From the NCBI GenBank assembly GCA_051880475.1, contig JBJEOA010000060.1, positions 26,945-90,944 of the forward strand: 64,000 nt of DNA, written 5' to 3'. Shown here piece after piece: positions 52,305-60,453 of this stretch. How positions within the stretch are numbered: the stretch's first letter is position 1; each line of letters opens with the position of its first letter. The notes under the pieces were generated by a model. It was given only the letters and a program-made list of their open reading frames with translations. It searched no databases and was not told the origin of the DNA. The DNA is from JAUUSJ01 sp051880475 (lineage in GTDB: Bacteria > Bacillota > Clostridia > Lachnospirales > Lachnospiraceae). Both the position numbers and the translations under genes were made by a program.

Positions 52305-52346
52305 GGTGAAAAGACCATAGGACTGCCCGTGGGAGCAGCCATAAAA
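52305..52346 (-). repeat. Dispersed intergenic hairpin, copy 7
   Basis: Reverse strand begins TTTTATGGCTGCTCCCACGGGCAGTCC, matching the TTTATGGCTGCC start of other copies. A further ATGG/CCAT inner hairpin lies at its side. It sits after the fruK stop. Confidence 0.5.
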
Positions 52347-52508
52347 TAAGGAATATCTCCCTTGTTTTTGTTGTGGGAGTAGTTAAGAAAGAAGATGATG
52401 TGAATAAATTTTGCGTCATCTTCTTTTTGATTGACAGTATAAATTAAGTAATGATACAATAGGGCAATAGTAAACAGATATATTTTGTTCGTTGAGAAGG
52501 GAGTACAA

Positions 52509-53612
52509 ATGAGGAGATTAAAAAAGTTTTTTATTATTTTTTTGATGCTTATTTTTTCATGCTCTTTCACAGGCTGCACGACAATGGGGGTGTTTGGGAA
52601 CACACAACTGCCTCGAATTGAGAGCGAGGAAGAACTCTATGAGTTTGTACAAAATAAATTAAAATTAGGTGAGAAAGAAATAAAGGCATATATTTCTACT
52701 AAAATTACCGAGGAAGAATATACAAAGTTGAATGAATGTATAGACGGTTATTATGGAAAAATTAGTGAGTATAGATATAGAGACACCTTTATTAGAGGAT
52801 ATTATAGAGTCATTATGTATGCCGAAATTTCTGATAATTATTATGCCGAAGGTATTGTCTTAGGCACGATAAAAAAGAGTGAGGCGAGCAAGAGAGCAGT
52901 AGAATTAGCTGATAAGGCAAAACAAATTTTGGAAGAGATTATAAAAGAGGATATGACAGATTACGAAAAAGAACTGGCGATTCATGATTATATTGTTTCT
53001 CACGGAGAATATGGATATCTTGAGGGAAATAATAAAGAGCAGTCTTATCAGGCATACGGAATTTTAGTGAAGAATAAAGGCGTATGTCAAGCTTATGCAG
53101 AGGCAACGCAGTTATTATTGACTTTATCTGGAATAAAAAGTAAAATTATAGTGGGAACAGGGAAAGAAAATGGGGAAAATCATGCGTGGAATTTAGTGAA
53201 GCTAGACGATGGATGGTATCAATTAGATACAACGTGGGATGACCCGGCTCCCGATAGAGAAGGAAGAATTCTATATACATATTTTAATATCACAGATGAG
53301 CAGATGGAAAAAGACCATGAGTGGAATAAAGAGATTTATCCAAGTGCAAAATCAGAAAAGAATAATTATTATAAAAAAGAGGGAATTTCTTTTAAGACAC
53401 AAGCAGAGGCCGAAAATTATATTAGAGACCTTATTGTTACAGAACACGCCACTGTGATTGATTTTATGGTTGAAGATTATAGTGAGGATAAATATGGAAA
53501 AGAATGGGGAAGCTTTATTTGGGAGATAGCAAATATAAAAGCGATTTCTTATGAGATATATGGAAAGGGAGAGAAAGTTTCTTTTCGATTCTATATGGAG
53601 TATGGAGAATAG
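52509..53612 (+). CDS. Lipoprotein with transglutaminase-like (papain-fold) domain
   Basis: A 367-residue exported protein: signal segment and lipobox Cys in SFTGC, then a helical region and a transglutaminase-like domain with the Cys-His-Asp triad in NKGVCQAYAEA (Cys about 201), ENHAWNLV (His about 229) and LDTTWDDP (Asp about 243). Such bacterial proteins often act as cell-surface proteases or peptidoglycan-associated factors. GAAGGGAG at 52496-52503 selects the ATG at 52509 over the longer frame from 52485. Confidence 0.85.
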   Translation: MRRLKKFFIIFLMLIFSCSFTGCTTMGVFGNTQLPRIESEEELYEFVQNKLKLGEKEIKAYISTKITEEEYTKLNECIDGYYGKISEYRYRDTFIRGYYRVIMYAEISDNYYAEGIVLGTIKKSEASKRAVELADKAKQILEEIIKEDMTDYEKELAIHDYIVSHGEYGYLEGNNKEQSYQAYGILVKNKGVCQAYAEATQLLLTLSGIKSKIIVGTGKENGENHAWNLVKLDDGWYQLDTTWDDPAPDREGRILYTYFNITDEQMEKDHEWNKEIYPSAKSEKNNYYKKEGISFKTQAEAENYIRDLIVTEHATVIDFMVEDYSEDKYGKEWGSFIWEIANIKAISYEIYGKGEKVSFRFYMEYGE

Positions 53613-53641
53613 CATTTTAAGATTAAAGAAAGGGAATGACT

Positions 53642-54094
53642 ATGGATAAAGAAGGGTTTATAAAAGAATTGCAAGAATGTCTATATGGGGAAGTAGACAA
53701 TAGTATTATTATGGATTCTGTCTCTTATTATAGAGGTTATATAGAGGAACAAATGAGAGCAGGAAAATCAGAACAAAGAGTATTAGAGGAACTTGGAGAT
53801 GCCACTTTTATTGCGAGATCAATCATTGATGCCAACGAGAGAGGAAATGTTAAAAAGATACAGATAGAGGAAGAAGAGGTCAACTACGCAGATCCGTATG
53901 AGGAGATGGAAAAGCAAGAGAGAAGAGAAAAGATTGAGAAAAAAGCTTCTAATGTTTTTTCTTGGATTATTGGAATTATAGTTTTGATTGTAGCTATCGC
54001 TATTGTCGGAACAATTGCTAAAATTTTACTTCCATTTATCATCGTGATTGCAGTTATTATATTTATAAAAAGATTATTTGATAGTCCATATTAA
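53642..54094 (+). CDS. DUF1700-type membrane protein
   Basis: About 150 residues. N-terminal MDKEGFIKELQECL and the YYRGYIEEQMRAGKSEQRVLEELGD pattern match DUF1700 proteins, which sit next to PadR regulators in many Firmicutes, though none is here. The C-terminus has two hydrophobic segments (IIGIIVLIVAIAIVGTIAKI, LLPFIIVIAVIIFI). AGGG at 53631-53634 fits the ATG at 53642 rather than 53636. Confidence 0.8.
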   Translation: MDKEGFIKELQECLYGEVDNSIIMDSVSYYRGYIEEQMRAGKSEQRVLEELGDATFIARSIIDANERGNVKKIQIEEEEVNYADPYEEMEKQERREKIEKKASNVFSWIIGIIVLIVAIAIVGTIAKILLPFIIVIAVIIFIKRLFDSPY

Positions 54095-54100
54095 AATTTC

Positions 54101-54130
54101 TTGACAAAAAAGGCGAGGATGGTATATGAT
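54101..54130 (+). promoter_or_regulatory. Promoter for the thrS T-box transcript
   Basis: TTGACA at 54101-54106, 18-base spacer, TATGAT at 54125-54130. It overlaps the end of the gene at 53642 only by adjacency. Confidence 0.65.
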
Positions 54131-54136
54131 AGCCAT

Positions 54137-54385
54137 GTAAAAATGAAAAGAAAAATACGTAGAAGAGAAGAGTAAGCTGCGTGGATCTACAGAGAGAGAT
54201 GCCTTGGCTGGAAGCATCTTGATTGAAACAGACTGAAAACTAACTCTGAGTGGCACCAATCCTGCCCGGTCGACGCCGTTATCGTCTTTTTGAGAGGTCT
54301 ACTTTGACAAAAAGGGTGGAATCGCCGATTTTATATTGGTCCCTATCAGCTTGTGTTTACTTGCTGATAGGGATTTTTGTTTATA
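54137..54385 (+). promoter_or_regulatory. T-box riboswitch for thrS
   Basis: A ~250-base leader before thrS. Stem I region 54170-54270 contains the AGAGAG and GCTGGAAG bulge/loop elements; the T-box proper AGGGTGGAATCGCC lies at 54313-54326, whose TGGA bulge pairs with the free 3' end of uncharged tRNA. The terminator CCCTATCAGC/GCTGATAGGG (54341-54350, 54363-54372) plus TTTTT follows. Candidate Thr specifier codons are ACT at 54239-54241 and ACC at 54254-54256; I could not decide between them. Confidence 0.88.
54341..54378 (+). terminator. T-box terminator hairpin
   Basis: Perfect 10-base stem CCCTATCAGC with GCTGATAGGG, then ATTTTTG. Confidence 0.93.
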
Positions 54386-54496
54386 CAATTGCGGGAGCTG
54401 CCAAGCAACGGAGCAATTCGTAGGAATCGGTTTGGGGAAAAGAAAAATACCTTTTGATTCCAACATCATTTTATTTTATATAGAAAGGAAGATATT

Positions 54497-56452
54497 ATGG
54501 AAATCACATTAAAAGATGGTTCAAAAAAACAGTATGATAATGCAATGTCTATTTTGGATATTGCGAAGGATTTGAGTGAAGGTCTTGCGAGAGTTGCCTG
54601 TGCTGGTGAGATAGACGGTGAGGTGAAGGATCTTCGAACAGTAGTGGATAAAGACTGCGAGTTAAATATATTGACATTCCAAGATGATAAGGGAAAAGAT
54701 GCGTTCCGCCACACAGCTTCCCATATTTTAGCTCAGGCTGTAAAACGTCTCTATCCAGAGGCAAAATGTGCAATTGGTCCAGCGATTGAAGAGGGATTTT
54801 ACTATGATTTTGATATGCCTTCTCTATCTAGAGATGATTTAGACAAAATCGAGAAAGAAATGAAAAAGATTGTAAAGGAAAATCATAAGATTACTTCTTT
54901 CACTCTTCCAAGAGAAGAAGCGATTGCACTTATGAGAGAAAAAGATGAGCCTTATAAGGTGGAATTAATTGAGGATTTACCTGAGGATTCTATCATTTCA
55001 TTTTATACACAAGGAGAGTTCACAGACCTTTGTGCAGGACCACATCTTATGTCCACAAAGCCAGTAAAAGCGTTTAAGCTTATCTCTTCTTCTGGCGCTT
55101 ACTGGAGAGGTAGTGAGAAAAATAAAATGCTCACGAGAATTTATGGAACAGCTTATACAAAGAAGGAAGATTTAGCGGCTCGCCTTGAATTTTTAGAAAA
55201 TATTAAGAAGAGAGACCATAATAAATTAGGTCGAGAGATGAATCTTTTTACAACAGTTGATGTTATCGGTCAGGGACTTCCACTTATTATGCCTAATGGT
55301 GTTATTATGATTAAAGAAATGCAGCGTTGGATTGAAGATTTAGAGGATAATGAGTGGGGCTATATTCGTACAAAAACTCCTTTAATGGCAAAGAGCGATT
55401 TGTATAAGATTTCAGGACACTGGGGACATTATAAAGAGGGAATGTTCGTTCTTGGAGATGAAAAAGTAGATAAAGAAGTATTTGCACTTCGTCCAATGAC
55501 ATGTCCATTCCAGTATTATGTATACAAGGCAAATCAACACTCTTACCGAGACCTTCCACTTCGCTACGGTGAGACATCTACATTATTCCGAAATGAAGAT
55601 TCTGGTGAGATGCATGGATTGACTCGTGTTCGTCAGTTTACAATTTCTGAAGGTCATTTAATTGTAAGACCAGACCAGATGGTAGAAGAGTTTAAGGGAT
55701 GTATCGCCCTTGCAAAGCATTGCCTTAAAACGTTAGGCTTAGAGGAGGATGTAACTTATCATTTATCGAAATGGGATCCAGATAATAAGGAAAAATATAT
55801 CGGAGAGCCAGAAGTTTGGGAGCAGACAGAGCAGCATATCCGTGACGTGCTAAAAGAGCTTGAAATTCCATTTGTAGAGGATGTAGGAGAAGCAGCTTTC
55901 TATGGACCAAAAGTAGATATTAATGCGAAAAATGTATACGGCAAAGAAGATACTATGATTACGATTCAGTGGGATGCCCTCTTAGCAGAACAGTTTGATA
56001 TGTATTATATTGATGAGAAAGGAAATAAACAGCGTCCATATATTATTCACAGAACATCTATTGGATGCTATGAGAGAACTCTTGCATGGCTGATTGAAAA
56101 ATATGCGGGATTATTCCCAACATGGCTTTGTCCTGAGCAGGTTCGTGTACTTCCTATTTCTGAGAAATATGGTGACTATGCAGAGAAAGTCAATGCGGAG
56201 CTTAAGAAAAATGGAATTCGTTCTTCTGTTGATAATAGAGCGGAAAAAATTGGATATAAGATTCGTGAGAGTCGTCTAGCAAAGGTTCCATATATGTTAG
56301 TTGTCGGAGCAAAAGAAGAAGAAGAGCAAGTGGTGTCTGTTCGCAGTCGCTATATGGGAGATGAGGGACAAAAGCCATTAGAACAATTTATCAATGATAT
56401 TTGCAAAGAAATTCGCACAAAGGAAATCAGAAAAATTGAGCAGAATGCTTGA
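54497..56452 (+). CDS. thrS: Threonyl-tRNA synthetase
   Basis: Class II synthetase charging tRNA-Thr. Domains in order: TGS (about residues 1-60), editing domain with HTASHILAQAVK (His-rich, about 75), class II catalytic core with RPMTCPFQYYVY (zinc Cys, about 335), motif 2 TLFRNEDSGEMHGLTRVRQF, and motif 3 in HRTSIGCYERTLAWLIEKYAG, then an anticodon-binding domain. 651 residues is typical. GAAAGGAAG precedes the ATG. Controlled by the T-box leader. Confidence 0.97.
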   Translation: MEITLKDGSKKQYDNAMSILDIAKDLSEGLARVACAGEIDGEVKDLRTVVDKDCELNILTFQDDKGKDAFRHTASHILAQAVKRLYPEAKCAIGPAIEEGFYYDFDMPSLSRDDLDKIEKEMKKIVKENHKITSFTLPREEAIALMREKDEPYKVELIEDLPEDSIISFYTQGEFTDLCAGPHLMSTKPVKAFKLISSSGAYWRGSEKNKMLTRIYGTAYTKKEDLAARLEFLENIKKRDHNKLGREMNLFTTVDVIGQGLPLIMPNGVIMIKEMQRWIEDLEDNEWGYIRTKTPLMAKSDLYKISGHWGHYKEGMFVLGDEKVDKEVFALRPMTCPFQYYVYKANQHSYRDLPLRYGETSTLFRNEDSGEMHGLTRVRQFTISEGHLIVRPDQMVEEFKGCIALAKHCLKTLGLEEDVTYHLSKWDPDNKEKYIGEPEVWEQTEQHIRDVLKELEIPFVEDVGEAAFYGPKVDINAKNVYGKEDTMITIQWDALLAEQFDMYYIDEKGNKQRPYIIHRTSIGCYERTLAWLIEKYAGLFPTWLCPEQVRVLPISEKYGDYAEKVNAELKKNGIRSSVDNRAEKIGYKIRESRLAKVPYMLVVGAKEEEEQVVSVRSRYMGDEGQKPLEQFINDICKEIRTKEIRKIEQNA

Positions 56453-56477
56453 CATATGAAAAAAGCTATGCTATAGT
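56449..56477 (+). promoter_or_regulatory. Promoter for the infC operon, overlapping the thrS stop codon
   Basis: TTGACA at 56449-56454 includes the thrS TGA stop (56450-56452); 17-base spacer; TATAGT at 56472-56477. Confidence 0.65.
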
Positions 56478-56483
56478 ATTAGA

Positions 56484-56685
56484 TGTTTTGGAAGTTCTTA
56501 TCCAAAAAACTTTGTGAAAAAGTAGAGTATCCGCTCTCACCTTAGCACGATGGATGTGACTTGGGTTTTAGATTTAAGAAATAAGATTGATTGTTTTGTG
56601 GAGAATGTAAGCTTAAAAAGTCTTGCAAACTTAGAATCATACTTAGATACTAAAGTGGATGGTCTATTGCTATCCACTTTTTCTA
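56484..56685 (+). promoter_or_regulatory. L20-type leader of infC-rpmI-rplT with attenuator
   Basis: The ~200-base leader contains CCGCTCTCACCTTAGCAC and GGATGTGACTTGGGTTT, features of Firmicutes L20 leaders, where ribosomal protein L20 represses its own operon. It ends in a terminator: AAAGTGGAT (about 56652-56660) with ATCCACTTTTT (56672-56682). Confidence 0.75.
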
Positions 56686-56737
56686 TTATGAGAGTAGGAA
56701 ATGAATGAAGTGAAAATGATTATGGAGGTGTACTACT

Positions 56738-57244
56738 ATTAGCGATTTAATGATTAATGAGCAGATTAGGGACAGAGAAGTAAGATTAATTGGACCAAAC
56801 GGAGACCAGCTAGGAATTATGTCTTCTAGAGAGGCGTTAAAGAGAGCACGAGAAGAGGAATTAGATTTGGTAAAAGTTGCACCGGGTGCTAAGCCGCCGG
56901 TTTGCAAGATTATTGATTACGGTAAATATCGCTATGAGCTTGCAAGAAAAGAGAAAGAAGCTAAGAAAAAGCAAAAAACAATTGATGTTAAAGAAGTAAG
57001 ATTATCCCCTAATATTGATACAAATGACTTGAATACAAAGGTAAATCAGGCACGTAAGTTTTTATCAAAGGGAGATAAAGTAAAGGTAACACTTCGATTC
57101 CGAGGAAGAGAGTTGGCACATGTCAATGCAAGTAAGGTTATTTTGGATGAGTTTGCAGAGAAACTTTCCGATATTGCTACAGTAGATAAGCCAGCGAAGT
57201 TCGAGGGAAGAAGTATGGTAATGTTTTTAACAGAAAAACGTTAA
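56738..57244 (+). CDS. infC: Translation initiation factor IF-3, ATT start
   Basis: Prevents premature subunit joining and checks start codons. The in-frame ATG at 56750 is 19 bases from GGAGGTG (56724-56730), too far, whereas ATT at 56738 is seven bases away and gives the usual IF-3 N-terminus (M)SDLMINEQIRDREVRLIGPNG. A rare AUU start is the known device for IF-3 self-regulation. The two-domain protein has linker KEKEAKKKQK and a C-domain LRFRGRELAHV. 168 residues. Confidence 0.93.
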   Translation: MSDLMINEQIRDREVRLIGPNGDQLGIMSSREALKRAREEELDLVKVAPGAKPPVCKIIDYGKYRYELARKEKEAKKKQKTIDVKEVRLSPNIDTNDLNTKVNQARKFLSKGDKVKVTLRFRGRELAHVNASKVILDEFAEKLSDIATVDKPAKFEGRSMVMFLTEKR

Positions 57245-57380
57245 AGTTAATCCCTATTTGGGCATAGTTTATTTTATGCCCTGCGGGCGAACAGTCTAAG
57301 CTGTTTGATAAAATATATTTAGATCTTACGAGATACTCCTACTAAAAGTAGTGAGATGAAATTTAAGGAGGAAATTAGTC

Positions 57381-57578
57381 ATGCCAAAAATGAAAACAAA
57401 AAGAGCTGCTGCAAAGCGTTTTAAAAAAACAGGTACAGGTCAATTAAAGAGAATGAAAGCTTATAAGAGCCATATCTTAACAAAGAAATCTCCTAAGAGA
57501 AAGAGAAACTTAAGAAAAGCTGTTGTTGTAGACGCAACAAATATGAAGAACATGAAGAAAATCTTACCTTATATGTAA
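57381..57578 (+). CDS. rpmI: Ribosomal protein L35
   Basis: 65-residue basic 50S protein. MPKMKTKRAAAKRFKKTGTG and SHILTKKSPKRKRNLRKA are diagnostic. AAGGAGG lies before the ATG. The 136-base gap after infC contains a GCCCTGCGGGC hairpin near 57278, possibly part of L20 control or transcript processing. Confidence 0.97.
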   Translation: MPKMKTKRAAAKRFKKTGTGQLKRMKAYKSHILTKKSPKRKRNLRKAVVVDATNMKNMKKILPYM

Positions 57579-57610
57579 GATCAAAAGAGTAAAATTAGGA
57601 GGAATATAAA

Positions 57611-57964
57611 ATGGCAAGAGTAAAAGGTGCTTTAGGAGCAAGAAAAAGACATAATAGAACATTAAAGCTTGCAAAAGGTTATAGAGGAGCAAGATCAAAA
57701 CAGTATAGAGTAGCAAAACAGTCCGTAATGAGAGCTTTAACAAGTTCTTATGCTGGTAGAAAACAAAGAAAACGTCAGTTCAGACAGCTTTGGATTGCAC
57801 GTATCAACGCTGCAGCTAGAATGAATGGACTTTCTTACAGCAAAATGATGCATGGATTAAAGGTAGCTGGTGTAGATATTAACCGTAAGATGTTATCTGA
57901 GATGGCTATCAACGATGCAGCTGGATTTACAGCATTAGCAGAGTTAGCAAAAGCAAATATCTAA
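57611..57964 (+). CDS. rplT: Ribosomal protein L20
   Basis: 117-residue 50S protein; N-terminus MARVKGALGARKRHNRTLKLAKGYRGARSK is split by the conserved basic extension, followed by RQFRQLWIARINAAAR and LSYSKMMHGLK. L20 is the expected repressor acting on the leader at 56484. Starts 32 bases after rpmI. Confidence 0.97.
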   Translation: MARVKGALGARKRHNRTLKLAKGYRGARSKQYRVAKQSVMRALTSSYAGRKQRKRQFRQLWIARINAAARMNGLSYSKMMHGLKVAGVDINRKMLSEMAINDAAGFTALAELAKANI

Positions 57965-57985
57965 TTTAATTTAGAAAGAGAACTA

Positions 57986-58018
57986 GACGGCGAGGCAGTG
58001 ATTGCCTCACCGTTTTCT
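57986..58018 (+). terminator. Terminator after rplT
   Basis: ACGGCGAGGCA pairs with TGCCTCACCGT, then TTTTCT. Confidence 0.85.
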
Positions 58019-58129
58019 AAATTGTATAAAATGTATCTAATGTTTTAAAAAAAATACAAAAAAAGACTTGCATTTTAGAAAAAGTTGTGATAGTATATTA
58101 ATTGTTCGTGAGGGACATAAGTTAATAAG

Positions 58130-58214
58130 CAGTTGTGGCGGAATTGGCATACGCGCTAGACTAAGGATCTAGTCTGGGTTAACTGGGTACGGGTTCAAGT
58201 CCCGTCAACTGCAC
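58130..58214 (+). tRNA. tRNA-Leu, anticodon AAG
   Basis: Class II cloverleaf. Acceptor GCAGTTG pairs with CAACTGC; anticodon stem CTAGA/TCTAG with loop CTAAGGA gives AAG (reads CUU and, once A34 is inosine, CUC); long variable arm; T arm ACGGG TTCAAGT CCCGT; discriminator A. CCA is not encoded. A TTGCAT...TAGTAT promoter lies near 58068-58097. Confidence 0.93.
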
Positions 58215-58219
58215 TTTGA

Positions 58220-58268
58220 AAGTCTTATTCGAATCATTATGGTTCGGATAAGGCTATTTTTTTTTGTA
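58220..58268 (+). terminator. Terminator after tRNA-Leu
   Basis: AGTCTTATTCGAA pairs with TTCGGATAAGGCT by G-U-containing stem, then a T9 tract. Confidence 0.85.
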
Positions 58269-58392
58269 TTTTTGTCAGATGAGAAATTTACTATGAGAGA
58301 AAATCAGTCAAATTTTTATTAAAAGCGATTATTGAGGTTAGATAAAAAGTATGGTAAGATTTATTGTGAAAAGAAAAATGGAGGTTTAAGGC

Positions 58393-59037
58393 ATGAAGCA
58401 AAAAAAGGCGGGGAAGGGATTATATGTCTCAAAAAGTAAATTCGCTAAATTTATAGCAGTTATTGTCATTGTTATATTCGCATCACTAATGGGAAATATC
58501 GTACAGTTAAGAAAGAATATGGAACTAAAGTCTTTAAGTGAGCGGATGATGAAGCAGTCTTCTTCTGTGCAGGAGGATAAAAATGAATTGGAAAAGCTAT
58601 TGAAAGAAAAAGAGGAAGAAATAGCGGATTTAAATGATAGTCTAACGGCTGAGGCGGATCTGAGGGCAAATGTTGAGTTAGTAAAAAATTTGCGGGCTAG
58701 CAATGAAAAATTGCAAAAAAAAGTAGAGGAGTTACAAGCTAGTCTTGGGAATACTTCTAATCAGGGGCAAAATAGTGCAACAACGGCAGCGACAACGGCA
58801 GCGACAACGGCTGCGACTACTGCTGCAACAACGACTGCCACTGCTGTTGCGACAACGACAGTGACAGAGGCTACTACAGCAGATGTAAACAGTTTGATAG
58901 CAGATAATAAAACAAAATATTTTCATAGAGCAGATTGCCAGTATGTAGGTATTATTGATGTGAATGATAAAGTGACAGGAACGAAGGAAAAATTAGAGTC
59001 AGAGGGTTATAAGGCATGTACATATTGTAATCCTTGA
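58393..59037 (+). CDS. Membrane coiled-coil protein with Ala-Thr repeats and a C-terminal Ada-like Cys domain
   Basis: A 214-residue protein. Basic N-terminus, one membrane segment (about residues 20-38), a coiled coil (about 45-118, heptad-like with ELEKLLKEKEEEI), a low-complexity Ala-Thr linker made of AATT units (about 133-165), and a ~45-residue C-terminal domain FHRADCQYV...GYKACTYCNP. That last pattern matches the small metal-binding (Ada-type) module found at the end of nucleases and surface proteins. Function unknown. Confidence 0.8.
   Translation: MKQKKAGKGLYVSKSKFAKFIAVIVIVIFASLMGNIVQLRKNMELKSLSERMMKQSSSVQEDKNELEKLLKEKEEEIADLNDSLTAEADLRANVELVKNLRASNEKLQKKVEELQASLGNTSNQGQNSATTAATTAATTAATTAATTTATAVATTTVTEATTADVNSLIADNKTKYFHRADCQYVGIIDVNDKVTGTKEKLESEGYKACTYCNP
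58776..58860 (+). repeat. Tandem 12-base repeat coding for Ala-Ala-Thr-Thr
   Basis: Units of GCAGCGACAACG recur nearly exactly at the start of the array and then diverge, mostly silently. Copy number could vary by slippage. Confidence 0.75.
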
Positions 59038-59133
59038 TATAAATTTGTTTAGTCTGTTGAGTGTATAGATGATAGGAAATAAAAATTTTCTTGCTTGCTC
59101 GATGGAGAGTTTTGTATTGATAGGAGAAAAGAT

Positions 59134-59763
59134 ATGGCATATTTTCCAGTATTTATAGAGATGAAAAATAAAACTTGTCTTGTTGTAGGAGGAGGACGTA
59201 TTGCGACTAGAAAAATAAAAACTATTTTATCGTATGGAGCAAATGTTAAAGTAATCGCTCCTAAAATTTGTGATGAGATAAAGCAATATGCGAAGGAGAA
59301 TATAAATTTAGATATGCAAGAGCGAGAGTTCGCCTATGAAGATTGTGAAGGTATGTTTTTGGTAATTGGAGCGACGAATGATATAAAACTAAATAAAAAT
59401 ATATATAGATATTGCAATCAGCGTAATATTTTGGTAAATATTATTAATGGGAAAGATTTCTGTACTTTTTTATTTCCGTCTACGATAAGAAGAAAAGATA
59501 TTTCTATAGGAATTACAACAAGTGGCAAGAGTCCAGCACTCGCAAAAGCAATTCGTAAGCAAATAGAAGAAAATCTTCCTTCCCATTATGGTGAATTAAA
59601 TGAGATACTTGGATGGGCAAGGGAATATATTATTGGGGAAATTGGAGAAGAAAGAAAGCGGAGAAGGATATTTTCTCATCTTATTGAGCTTGGAACAAAA
59701 CAAAATAAGTTGTGGACAAGGGAAGAAATTTTAGAGATAATAAGAAGGGAAAAAAATGATTGA
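59134..59763 (+). CDS. Precorrin-2 dehydrogenase / sirohydrochlorin ferrochelatase-like protein
   Basis: NAD-dependent enzyme oxidising precorrin-2 to sirohydrochlorin for siroheme or cobalamin. N-terminal Rossmann motif CLVVGGGRIATRKIKTIL (about residue 14), then FLVIGATNDIKLN and TSGKSPALAKAIRKQIEE, all typical of the CysG N-domain/Met8p family. The frame extends to a TTG at 59095; AGGAG at 59122-59126 fits the ATG at 59134 (209 residues). Overlaps the GNAT gene by 8 bases. Confidence 0.9.
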   Translation: MAYFPVFIEMKNKTCLVVGGGRIATRKIKTILSYGANVKVIAPKICDEIKQYAKENINLDMQEREFAYEDCEGMFLVIGATNDIKLNKNIYRYCNQRNILVNIINGKDFCTFLFPSTIRRKDISIGITTSGKSPALAKAIRKQIEENLPSHYGELNEILGWAREYIIGEIGEERKRRRIFSHLIELGTKQNKLWTREEILEIIRREKND

Positions 59764-60184
59764 ATTAGTAGAAAATAAATTAGATGTAGATACTTATTTA
59801 AAATTAAGAGATGCTGTTTCTTGGAAGAAATTGGGAAGAGAGCAGGCTCAAAAAGCTTTAGATAATAGTTTATATATTGCGGTAGCTTATGAAGAGGGAA
59901 AACCAGTAGGAATGGGTAGAATTGTGGGAGATGGAGCAGTTATATGTTATGTCCAGGACTTGATTGTAATACCTGATATGCAGCAAAGTGGAATCGGTGG
60001 AATTTTGATAGAGCGCTTAAAAGAAGTGGTAAAAGATTTTGGATACGATAATACAACGATGATGTTTGCATTAATGTGTGCTAAGGGAAGAGAAAAGTTT
60101 TACGAAAAACATAATTTTATCGCTCGTCCGACAACGGATTTAGGACCAGGAATGATTCAATATTTACAAATAAAAAAAGCGTAA
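59756..60184 (+). CDS. GNAT-family N-acetyltransferase
   Basis: A 142-residue acetyl-CoA-dependent acetyltransferase. The acetyl-CoA loop is in QQSGIGGILIERL (about residues 79-91), preceded by the strand VQDLIVIPDMQ. Substrate unknown. Its start lies within the end of the precorrin-2 dehydrogenase gene, so translation is coupled. Confidence 0.85.
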   Translation: MIELVENKLDVDTYLKLRDAVSWKKLGREQAQKALDNSLYIAVAYEEGKPVGMGRIVGDGAVICYVQDLIVIPDMQQSGIGGILIERLKEVVKDFGYDNTTMMFALMCAKGREKFYEKHNFIARPTTDLGPGMIQYLQIKKA

Positions 60185-60213
60185 TGAGAATCTTATATTT
60201 TAGTTTGCGAGTA

Positions 60214-60258
60214 TTAGGGGGATAGCATTTCATGAAAATTATGTTGCTATCCCCCTAA
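60214..60258 (+). terminator. Hairpin after the GNAT gene
   Basis: TTAGGGGGATAGCA pairs perfectly with TGCTATCCCCCTAA (60245-60258). There is no good T tract, so termination may be weak or the hairpin may protect the 3' end. Confidence 0.65.
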
Positions 60259-60398
60259 ATTTATGTGATACTAGTTTTTTGTTAAGAAAGTCGCTGTCAA
60301 AAAAAGATAATGAAACAACAAAAAATATAAAATAGGATATGCAAAAAATCAGAAAGAGTATAAATAATACAGTGCTTGGATAGAAAATAACCTTGCAA

Positions 60399-60427
60399 TT
60401 TACATTAAATTTGGTAAAATATATAAT
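60399..60427 (+). promoter_or_regulatory. Promoter for hemB and downstream genes
   Basis: TTTACA at 60399-60404, 17-base spacer, TATAAT at 60422-60427. Confidence 0.65.
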
Positions 60428-60453
60428 AATGAGGCAAATTGGAGGTGTTTTTT

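Noticed and set aside
57245..57380. Additional gene between infC and rpmI
   Set aside because: No frame of useful length; the stretch holds a small GC hairpin and the rpmI ribosome binding site only.
58776..58860. CRISPR-like or satellite array
   Set aside because: The repeats are in frame, code for Ala-Ala-Thr-Thr and have no spacers.
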